From contig OMXL01000001.1 in NCBI GenBank assembly GCA_900314985.1, positions 124,001-188,000 of the forward strand: 64,000 bases of DNA. The letters are read 5' to 3'. Shown here in pieces: positions 35,563 through 43,100 of this stretch; position 1 is the stretch's first letter, and each line of letters opens with the position of its first letter. The position numbers were made by a program, and so were the translations under genes. The notes beneath the pieces are model-generated. The model made no database searches and was not told the origin of the DNA. It saw only the letters and a program-made list of their open reading frames with translations. The DNA is from an uncultured Prevotellaceae bacterium (lineage in GTDB: Bacteria > Bacteroidota > Bacteroidia > Bacteroidales > Bacteroidaceae).

Positions 35563-37068
35563 ATGAAGAAAATGACAAAACAGCTTTTAGCTGCAGCAGT
35601 GGCTCTTGTAGCCTTTACCGCTTGTTCAGACAACAACTTGTCTGAGGTTGAACAAAGTTTCGGCCCTGCATTTGAGGGAAATGCATTGAATTCAGCCGTG
35701 TTGACTAATGCTAATGGTCAGCAAGTAACTAATGTGTCTGCTGACTGTGGTACTTATTATCTGGACATCAAGACCGATGGTCTGTGGTACATCGAGACTC
35801 CTAACAACATGGAGTTCACTCCTTCCAAGATGTATGGTCGTGGCAGCATGCGCGTTCCTGTGTATATTGGTAACAACTGGGCAGAGGCTCGTCAGTTGTC
35901 ATACAAGGTAAACTTCTTCGACGAGAACGGCCAGCCCATTCATACGGCGGCTACCCGTGGCACCGGAGACGGGGGCTCGACACTGTCGCAGGAAGCACTG
36001 TTAACCCTTGACAGATTCAAGAAGATTGTAAACTCTAACATCTTTGTTGGCTACGGTTTCCAAGCCACGAAGAATCCGGTTCCAGAACTGTGTACTGGCA
36101 TTCAGATCTTCAATATGGAGGCCATTAACGAGGTTGACACGCTTTTAAAGCACGACTTCGCACCACAGACTCAGGAGGAGTACTACTATGCTGCCAGTGA
36201 CAGTATGATGGATAAGCTGGTTGCCGTGAAGGGTGATTTTGGTGGAAACTTCGGTCCTGTCAAGCTAGGCTTGAGTGCTGACGTAAACGTCAACCGCGTA
36301 TCGCATACCGGACATACTGTCATCCAAAAGTCGTTGACACGTTCGATGTACAGCCGTGAGCTGGCATGGGAAAAGGCTTGGTTTAACCAGGACAACTACA
36401 CCCATGGCTACAAATACTACAAGAAGCTTTTCCTCAATCAGTTCAAGGATGCCGGTAATGATGAAGCCAAGAAGAAGGCCGCTGCGGAAGATTTCTTCAG
36501 AATCGTAGGTACCCATATTATCACAAAATGTCTGTTAGGCTGCGAACTCAACTACCGCATGACCGTCGACTCTTCTAAGACCGTTAAGAGCACTGATGTG
36601 AAGGCCGCTCTCGACTTCAAGTGGCAGCAGCAGATCAAGGATACTGCTGCGGTTGACTCTGCTACGAAAGTCAAGATGCTGGAACTGATGAATGACAGCA
36701 CCAAACTGAAGAACTTCTTCTTCGCTGGCAATGTTCAGGTGACCGATGCCCAGTTTGACGCAGCCTCCTCTACCAAGGCAAAGGTCAAGGCTCGCGGCAA
36801 TGATATCCAGTTGGTAAACATCCTGGCTACCGGCGGCTCACTCAAGTGTGACGACCTGGCCCAGTGGATGCTCGGCGCAGAGCCTGAAAAGGCAGCGATG
36901 GTAGGTATGCAGGTACATCCTATCTACGACATCTTCGACGGTTCTGACTCTACAAGCAACGAGGGTAAAGCCCGCGCATTCCTTGTGAAATATATTGACG
37001 AGAATTACTCACTTGACGAGAACAAATACGGGAACGAGCTTACGATAGACTTTAGCGACCTTAAATAA
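35563..37068 (+). CDS. MACPF-family lipoprotein 1 with BACON-like N-terminal domain
   Basis: 501 residues. Lipoprotein signal peptide with lipobox FTAC (C21). Residues about 42-125 resemble a BACON-like sandwich (YYLDIKTDGLWYIETP, then VYIGNNW). The MACPF region starts near FVGYGF (about 161) and contains a degenerate perforin signature, VGTHIITKCLLGC at 315-327, against the consensus Y-G-T-H-x7-G-G. Near the end come the family-wide ARGNDIQLVNILATGG and HPIYDIF segments. MACPF proteins insert beta-hairpins into membranes as oligomeric pores; Bacteroidales members include antibacterial BSAP toxins. First gene of the run. The assignment rests on motif comparison among the six neighbours. Confidence 0.78.
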   Translation: MKKMTKQLLAAAVALVAFTACSDNNLSEVEQSFGPAFEGNALNSAVLTNANGQQVTNVSADCGTYYLDIKTDGLWYIETPNNMEFTPSKMYGRGSMRVPVYIGNNWAEARQLSYKVNFFDENGQPIHTAATRGTGDGGSTLSQEALLTLDRFKKIVNSNIFVGYGFQATKNPVPELCTGIQIFNMEAINEVDTLLKHDFAPQTQEEYYYAASDSMMDKLVAVKGDFGGNFGPVKLGLSADVNVNRVSHTGHTVIQKSLTRSMYSRELAWEKAWFNQDNYTHGYKYYKKLFLNQFKDAGNDEAKKKAAAEDFFRIVGTHIITKCLLGCELNYRMTVDSSKTVKSTDVKAALDFKWQQQIKDTAAVDSATKVKMLELMNDSTKLKNFFFAGNVQVTDAQFDAASSTKAKVKARGNDIQLVNILATGGSLKCDDLAQWMLGAEPEKAAMVGMQVHPIYDIFDGSDSTSNEGKARAFLVKYIDENYSLDENKYGNELTIDFSDLK

Positions 37069-37076
37069 GCAGTCGC

Positions 37077-37107
37077 TTTACCATCCGACCACTGGTGAAA
37101 TGGTAAA
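37077..37107 (+). other. hairpin between MACPF genes 1 and 2
   Basis: Eight-bp stem TTTACCAT/ATGGTAAA in the 50-bp gap. There is no T-run, so it is more likely an mRNA processing or stability element than a terminator. Confidence 0.35.
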
Positions 37108-37118
37108 ATCATAAAATT

Positions 37119-38507
37119 ATGAATATGAACAGAAGCATATCTTACTCGGTGTTGGTGCTTGCAGCCGCTTTTGCGGCGGCATGCTCCAGCAGTGAGGATA
37201 TGATTGGCAATGAGAGGATTGGCAGCGAGAGCAATGCTCCGTTTACCATTCTCGGCACCTCTGGGAACGGTGTCCTGACTACGGGCGCCTCCTATGGGGA
37301 GTACACTGCCTTCATCAACGTGCCGGGCAAGTGGTCTATATCAACATCGAAGGGTTTGGCTAATGTGTATCCGTCAGTGGGCGAAGGCCCTACCACGGCT
37401 ACCGTTCAGGTGGGAGAGAACTGGGGTACAGTACGCGAGAATGTGCTGACGCTTAAGGCCGAGGAGGCCATCACACGAGGAAGTGGTGACAATATATATA
37501 ATATGTCTATTGTCCAGTCGAACAATCCCTCGCTGGACTCTGTCTCGACGGTGTTCTCCTCCAACAAAGGTGCTGGCTACAGCTATATGCCCGGTGGCGA
37601 ATACTGCGATGGTGCCCTGATTCAGCTATTCAACCTCGTCACGCTCGACAGCATACAGCAAGCGACAGGTGTCAGACTGATTTCCGACGACATTTTCCCA
37701 CAGACTAATCAGGAATTCATGACTGCCGACAGTGAGTCTGCTATCACCAAAGGCCTTACCGTCAATGCTTCAGCTGGCATAGACTTCGGTTCGGTGAAGG
37801 GTAAAGGTAGTGTCAGTGTCGATGTGGGAAAAGGTCACGAGGAGAAGTCAAGCAACAAGTACGCCTTAAAGCGTTTGAAGAACACTCAGTTCACTCGCGA
37901 GGTCCACTACATGAATATCTTGGCACTACTGGAAAAGGCTACCACGCGCGAAGATTCCATGAAGTTGCTGTCGCCAGGATTCCTCTCCGTACAGAAGACG
38001 TTTGCCAAGGATATCGCTGCGGCGAAAGGCAATACAACCAAGCAATACACAATCTGTGATGCTTTCCTCAGCGAGATCGGTCCTTGCTTCATCAGCAAGT
38101 CGGCGATGGGTACTGTACTCGACTATCAGATAAGTGTTGACAGTACGTTGCTGCGCGACACATTAGGCGTCGAGGTGGCTCTCGAGGCCAGTTTCCAGAC
38201 CAAGGTAAAGAACCAGTCCATGGGCGGTGAGGTATCGTTCAACATTGGCGTTTCCAAGGAAGCCCAAGAACTGCAGAGCAAGACGACGGCTACTGTCAAG
38301 GTGCGTGGCGGCGATGTGAGCCTGGTGTGTATCCTTGTTACTGGCGGTTCGTTAGATGAAAGTCAAGTTACGGCCTGGCAGAACAGTTGTGTTCCCACCC
38401 GTGCTGTTATGGTTGACATGGCGCTGGTACCCATCTATGCGCTCATTACTGATGCGTATGCCCGTCAGGTGCTGACAGATTACTTTAATATAAAATTAAA
38501 GGAGTAA
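37119..38507 (+). CDS. MACPF-family lipoprotein 2 with BACON-like N-terminal domain
   Basis: 462 residues. Lipobox AAAC (C22). A BACON-like domain at about 42-135 (YTAFINVPGKWSIST, VQVGENWGTVRENVL) is followed by the shared MACPF opening GAGYSYMPGGEYCDG (151-165), the LLSPGF segment at 283-288, the most diverged signature of the set (IGPCFISKSAMGT, 320-332), VRGGDVSLVCILVTGGS and PIYALITDAY. Loss of the T-H and of the G-G pair suggests altered oligomer or membrane behaviour. The gene is 50 bp after gene 1 and 1 bp before gene 3. Confidence 0.75.
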   Translation: MNMNRSISYSVLVLAAAFAAACSSSEDMIGNERIGSESNAPFTILGTSGNGVLTTGASYGEYTAFINVPGKWSISTSKGLANVYPSVGEGPTTATVQVGENWGTVRENVLTLKAEEAITRGSGDNIYNMSIVQSNNPSLDSVSTVFSSNKGAGYSYMPGGEYCDGALIQLFNLVTLDSIQQATGVRLISDDIFPQTNQEFMTADSESAITKGLTVNASAGIDFGSVKGKGSVSVDVGKGHEEKSSNKYALKRLKNTQFTREVHYMNILALLEKATTREDSMKLLSPGFLSVQKTFAKDIAAAKGNTTKQYTICDAFLSEIGPCFISKSAMGTVLDYQISVDSTLLRDTLGVEVALEASFQTKVKNQSMGGEVSFNIGVSKEAQELQSKTTATVKVRGGDVSLVCILVTGGSLDESQVTAWQNSCVPTRAVMVDMALVPIYALITDAYARQVLTDYFNIKLKE

Positions 38508-38508
38508 A

Positions 38509-39606
38509 ATGAACCGATTATATTATTTCTTCTTGCTTGCCAGCATGCTGGTAGTGGCATCTTGCAGTAGTGATGACTCGCCAGATGTCAATAGGCGTAG
38601 TCTCAGTTCTGCCCCTGAGTCAGAAGGACAGTCGGCATCGACAGGCACGTATGTGTCTCGGCTTCTGGCTCCTCCGGGCTATGAACGTGGTGCGGGCTAT
38701 TGCTATGCCACAGGTGCTGATTATTTGGAAGGAGTGACGTTCAACATCTTCAACCTCAATTATCTGGACTCTATCCAGTATGTCAAGGGGCTGAACTTCG
38801 TCAGCGATGATTATACACCGTATAGCGAAGAGCAGGTCATCACTGGTGAGACACGTAGTGCCGTGTCCCAGCAGTTGGCACTGTCTGCCAGCGTTGGCGT
38901 CAACTTCATCGTTGCCGACATCAAGGTGACGGGCAATTACTCCAAAGGAAGTGTACAGGAAGAACAGTCTGTATTTGCCATGAAGCGCACCAAGCGAGTG
39001 GCATACTGCCGTGACATTCAGTACAAGAATATCATCATGTACTATAAGGAAACGGGCGACAGCATGGTCTTTGCTCCTGGCTTCTATGCTGACTGGAAGA
39101 AGCTGGAAGGCACTGGCACCAATCAGACTGACGTAAGCAACCAGATGGTGCTCGACTTCATCAACAAGTGGGGCCGCGGTTTTGTGGCACGCTCATTCAT
39201 GGGCGGTGTGCTGGAATATACCATGCAGATAGACAAGTCGGTGCTCAGCGAGAACATGAGTGCTGAGATGGCCATCAATGCCAGCGTGGGACTCCTTATT
39301 GGCGTCGAAGCATCAGCGAGCACGCAGACCCAGCAGTTCCAGACGATTTCCCGTGATCGCTATAGCCTTGACATCCACGTTCGTGGTGGTGATGTGCAGG
39401 CTGTGACAGAGGTATTGGCAGGCACTAGCACTTCGCCGCAAGGCATTCAGGAGTGGATGGCGAGTGTCAACTTTCCACCTGTTCCTAATAACGAGCAACT
39501 GAAGACATGTGCCATGACTGACGTGAAGATAGCATCTATGGCTTATCTCTTTACGGGAAAGGTGCAAGACAGGGTGAATTATATATTGCGTACCTACGCA
39601 CAATAG
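38509..39606 (+). CDS. MACPF-family lipoprotein 3
   Basis: 365 residues, the shortest of the six. Lipobox VASC (C19), followed almost at once by the MACPF part: GAGYCYATGADYLEG (61-75), FAPGF (188-192), signature WGRGFVARSFMGG (221-233, G-G retained, T-H lost), VRGGDVQAVTEVLAG and a SMAYLFTGK version of the C-terminal motif. It has no BACON-like domain. ATG 38509 is 1 bp after the gene 2 stop, with an AGGAG before it, so coupling is likely. Confidence 0.76.
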   Translation: MNRLYYFFLLASMLVVASCSSDDSPDVNRRSLSSAPESEGQSASTGTYVSRLLAPPGYERGAGYCYATGADYLEGVTFNIFNLNYLDSIQYVKGLNFVSDDYTPYSEEQVITGETRSAVSQQLALSASVGVNFIVADIKVTGNYSKGSVQEEQSVFAMKRTKRVAYCRDIQYKNIIMYYKETGDSMVFAPGFYADWKKLEGTGTNQTDVSNQMVLDFINKWGRGFVARSFMGGVLEYTMQIDKSVLSENMSAEMAINASVGLLIGVEASASTQTQQFQTISRDRYSLDIHVRGGDVQAVTEVLAGTSTSPQGIQEWMASVNFPPVPNNEQLKTCAMTDVKIASMAYLFTGKVQDRVNYILRTYAQ

Positions 39607-39611
39607 GTGAA

Positions 39612-39639
39612 TGGAGAATTGAGAATGGAGAATTGAGAA
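39612..39639. repeat. heptamer array (TGGAGAA/TTGAGAA x4) between MACPF genes 3 and 4
   Basis: Four alternating 7-bp units occupy most of the 38-bp gap, ending 5 bp before ATG 39645. Confidence 0.85.
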
Positions 39640-39644
39640 TTAGT

Positions 39645-40829
39645 ATGAAGTACACCTTATTATATATATGTATCGCAGTGGGCACGTTGACGATGTTATC
39701 GTGCAGCAGTGGCGACGATGAGCCTGAAATGCCCCAGAATGTCGAGACCCCCGCAAAGGAAGGTGCAGTGTCATGGATTCAAGCGAAGACTCCACAAGAG
39801 TTGCTGGAAGTAGAAGATGCTGTTAGTGCCATCCGTGGTGCTGGCTATACCTACAGGGATAATCAGTCATACTGTGTCGGTACCGATATGGAGGTCTTCA
39901 ATATGCGTCTTCTGCGCAGCATGGAAAAGAAGTACCATACCTCTTATATGGTTGACGACTACAATCCCGTCAATGAACAGAAGTTCTTCTACAGCGAGAG
40001 CGTCAATGAGTTGAATAAGCAGTTGTCACTGGACATCGGTTTAGGCTTCGACGCAGGTGTGTTCGCCATGGATCTGGAGGTGGGCTTCAACAAAAAGAAT
40101 TTCTCAACGACGAAGAACTATTATTCGTTGATGCGCATGAAGCAGAGCTACTTCTCGCGCGAACTCAACTACCTGAATCTGCGTGAACAGGTAGCCAATG
40201 CCGTTGCTGCTTCGTCGTTGGCCAACACCTACGCCAGCGTTGAGGCTGATTCACTGGGCAAGGTGGTACCGCTCTTCAAAGAGGCTTACGCTCCAGGCTT
40301 CGCCGATGTGATGCAGAGGTTTGTTCGTAAGATTCATGGCGCTACGTCGGCATTTGCTGCTAGTGGCATCTGCCGTGAGTTCATTGAAGAGGTGGGCTCA
40401 GGTTTCGTAACCCGCTCCGTCTTAGGCTGTTCGCTCGACTACTACAATACCACTCGCATGGACTCAGTGTCTAATGCGCTTGATGTGTCAGTGGCTTTGG
40501 AGTTGACCGTTCGAATCACATTTGTCTCCATCAGTGCCGGTATGAGTACCGATTATAAGGAAGCTACTGAGAAGTGTAGCCGTAATTCAGAGAGCCATAT
40601 CACCGCCCGTGGCGGTAACGTGTCGCTCGTGACGGCATTCACCACTGGTCAGCAGGCAACGATAGACCCGGAGACTCTGCAAACGTGGCAGCAGACGGTG
40701 ACACCACAGGATGCTGCTCTCATCGACATCCGTCTGGTGCCTATCTACGAGGTCATCTACGATGCCAAGACGCGCACCATACTGAAGAACTATATGGAAA
40801 AATCATTGCGTAACTACGAAGATGAGTGA
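39645..40829 (+). CDS. MACPF-family lipoprotein 4
   Basis: 394 residues from ATG 39645 (the frame is open from a TTG at 39633 inside the heptamer repeat). Lipobox MLSC (C20). GAGYTYRDNQSYCVG at about 65-79, a YAPGF at 215-219, signature VGSGFVTRSVLGC at 250-262 (T-H lost, second G replaced by C as in gene 1), ARGGNVSLVTAFTTG and PIYEVIYDAKTRTIL near the end. The stop overlaps the start of gene 5 by 8 bp. Confidence 0.78.
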   Translation: MKYTLLYICIAVGTLTMLSCSSGDDEPEMPQNVETPAKEGAVSWIQAKTPQELLEVEDAVSAIRGAGYTYRDNQSYCVGTDMEVFNMRLLRSMEKKYHTSYMVDDYNPVNEQKFFYSESVNELNKQLSLDIGLGFDAGVFAMDLEVGFNKKNFSTTKNYYSLMRMKQSYFSRELNYLNLREQVANAVAASSLANTYASVEADSLGKVVPLFKEAYAPGFADVMQRFVRKIHGATSAFAASGICREFIEEVGSGFVTRSVLGCSLDYYNTTRMDSVSNALDVSVALELTVRITFVSISAGMSTDYKEATEKCSRNSESHITARGGNVSLVTAFTTGQQATIDPETLQTWQQTVTPQDAALIDIRLVPIYEVIYDAKTRTILKNYMEKSLRNYEDE

Positions 40830-43095
40830 AATGAATACGTATAATTATATGAATCGAATGGGAATGAACAAGAGCAAGGTAATAAAGTGGCTGCTATGCG
40901 CAGCATTCTTCACTCTTCACTCTTCACTCTTCACTTTGACCTCCTGTTCCGATGACCCTATAGCATCTGTTGCTAAAACTGATGCCCCTATTTCCAGAAG
41001 GGCTTATTCAGACGACCAGACAAGGATGCAGCGCCTGGGGTTTGCATACAATGCCGCTGGTAATGTGATGGACGACAGTAGCTTCACTGCCCGTCCCATC
41101 ATCAACATGAACCGTCTCATGACTGCCGAGAAAAAGTATGGACTCATCATCAGCTCAGAGCGTCGCCATTATACGTCCCTGGACATCTTCAGTGGTAATA
41201 CGCTTGAGGAAGTGGGCCATTCGGAGACGAAGTACACTGTTGACGACATTGGTGTCGCTGGTTGTGGTGTTTACTTTCGCAAAAACAGTGTTTTCTCCCA
41301 TGCCCGATTTACAAGCAGCTATAAGGCACACATGTTCGTCAAGCACATCATGGCAACCATGACCATTGATTTAGGCATGCTGTACTGTATGGCGCTGGAC
41401 AGTCTGGATAAAGCAGACAACGTGCTCGAGGCAGACTTCCGCCAAGCCGTTGCGAATCTGATTAAGATAGGAGAAGCCAGTATCGATACCACCAAAGCTA
41501 CCGAGTTCTCCGAGAAGTACGGCACACACCTCGTCGTGTCTTCTAATCTGGGTGGCATGCTTGAGTTGCAGATGCAAATCAACCGCGACTCCTGTGTCGA
41601 TAAGGAATACACCACTCAGCAAGTGATTGAGGAACTCGTAGGCGAGCAGGTTGTCACGACCAGCAAGCCCATGCTCATCAAAGAGAGTTTACTCAAGAAT
41701 ACCGTTGAGTATGAAGGAGAAATCAATGTGAAGGGTGGTAGAAGTGAAGACTGCGATGTGCTTCACAGAACTTTCGACCATAAGGATGCAGCTGCTAAGA
41801 AAATCAGCGATGGCGACTATTATTCCTGGGCCAACAATATCAGCATCGAGCCCGATTCCTATAATGCCTCCTTCGTCAGTGGACGTTTCGTGCCCTATTA
41901 TCAGCTATTCGAAGACGCCAACACCCGCAAGGTCTTGCGCAAAGTCTATGAGCTGTACTTGAAGAAAGAGGCCCCGACAAAGGAGATTTACGAGCCTGTC
42001 TATGGCGTCATGCCGGTCCAGGGCAATTACGGTCCCGACGTGCAGGTTGCTGCGGCAGACACCAACAAGGCATGCATTATCTGTCAGGAATACGTTCCCT
42101 CCATCCGAAGCGACAAACCCTGTGTGGTAGTTTATCCACTCATCCGTGGTAACGACAATAAATCACGTCCATTCCTGTATACCGGTCTGTTCGTCGGTGA
42201 CGAGAGCCATCGTCCTGGACGCATCATCTGGCAAGGTAGCGCATCGACGTACATCCCCTCCGACAGCATCTTCGCCGAGAGTGAGAGTGCTACTATTAGC
42301 GAGCTCTTCGATCCAGCCACCCATGCCCTGAAGAGCGTGTATTTTTACTGGAATGCCATTCATGCACAACCGTGTCCCACGAAAAAGGATGAAACACCTA
42401 AGAAATATACTTCAACCGCATTCAGAATAAAGCCGAAACCTCTTGCTGAGGCGACGACCTTTGCCAAGGTGGCCAGCACATTCTGGTCGATACGTCCGGT
42501 GGTGCCGAAAACCGACAGCCTTAAAGCATACTGGAAGGGTGACAGTAGATTCCCAGAATTTCGAGAACACAGATATAACCAATATGACGGGGTGTTGTAT
42601 AAGACCGGAAACTACTGCTACTGCCTGCTGGACGGTGGAGACAATATCATACGTGCTCCGCAGTATGCCGACGACCCCGATGTCCATAAGAGGTGGATTC
42701 ATGCTGTGAGCACCTCGATGAAGGCCATCGGTCTGAATGACTATCTGCCGAATGTCGAGCAGTCGAAGAGCATCACCAGGATGCTGGGCAACCGCATGAG
42801 CATTTTCTACAAGCGTAACAATGACGGTCGTAACATGCTCGGATTGGACTGGCCCACCGGCCACTGGGTTATCTCCGACCCCTCAGAGCTGGAGACGGCT
42901 ACCGTGCCTACACAGAGCGATGGTCAGGGAATACCTATAGTCACAAATGATGCCAACCAGGCACGCATCCTGCGTCTGAGTGGTTCCGGAACCGACCTGC
43001 TGCTCGAATACCCTGAGTATATCAAGGCATTCAACTTCTCCGACCAGAAGTTCTTCAAGTACTTCCCGATTTTTATTACGATAAATAACTTTTGA
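40822..43095 (+). CDS. MACPF-family lipoprotein 5 with long C-terminal extension
   Basis: 757 residues if the overlapping ATG 40822 is used; ATG 40864 gives a more usual signal peptide. Lipobox LTSC (C42 in the long form). The signal-peptide core is encoded by four exact TCTTCAC heptamers (40907-40934). The MACPF part (about 65-390) has the canonical signature YGTHLVVSSNLGG at 233-245, a VKGG and PYYQLFEDANTRKVL. Residues about 400-757 form extra domains; the VVYPLIRG...IIWQGS stretch resembles the matching region of gene 6. It is the likeliest true pore former together with gene 6. The function of the extension is unknown. Confidence 0.84.
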   Translation: MSEMNTYNYMNRMGMNKSKVIKWLLCAAFFTLHSSLFTLTSCSDDPIASVAKTDAPISRRAYSDDQTRMQRLGFAYNAAGNVMDDSSFTARPIINMNRLMTAEKKYGLIISSERRHYTSLDIFSGNTLEEVGHSETKYTVDDIGVAGCGVYFRKNSVFSHARFTSSYKAHMFVKHIMATMTIDLGMLYCMALDSLDKADNVLEADFRQAVANLIKIGEASIDTTKATEFSEKYGTHLVVSSNLGGMLELQMQINRDSCVDKEYTTQQVIEELVGEQVVTTSKPMLIKESLLKNTVEYEGEINVKGGRSEDCDVLHRTFDHKDAAAKKISDGDYYSWANNISIEPDSYNASFVSGRFVPYYQLFEDANTRKVLRKVYELYLKKEAPTKEIYEPVYGVMPVQGNYGPDVQVAAADTNKACIICQEYVPSIRSDKPCVVVYPLIRGNDNKSRPFLYTGLFVGDESHRPGRIIWQGSASTYIPSDSIFAESESATISELFDPATHALKSVYFYWNAIHAQPCPTKKDETPKKYTSTAFRIKPKPLAEATTFAKVASTFWSIRPVVPKTDSLKAYWKGDSRFPEFREHRYNQYDGVLYKTGNYCYCLLDGGDNIIRAPQYADDPDVHKRWIHAVSTSMKAIGLNDYLPNVEQSKSITRMLGNRMSIFYKRNNDGRNMLGLDWPTGHWVISDPSELETATVPTQSDGQGIPIVTNDANQARILRLSGSGTDLLLEYPEYIKAFNFSDQKFFKYFPIFITINNF
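40907..40934 (+). repeat. four exact TCTTCAC heptamers in the signal-peptide codons
   Basis: 28 bp of perfect tandem heptanucleotide repeat inside the coding sequence of MACPF gene 5, between its candidate starts and the lipobox. Seven is not a multiple of three, so each unit gained or lost shifts the frame. Confidence 0.93.
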
Positions 43096-43100
43096 GCGTT

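Noticed and set aside
37077-37107. Terminator between MACPF genes 1 and 2
   Set aside because: The 8-bp hairpin is not followed by a T-run, and both genes share strand and family; kept only as a hairpin.
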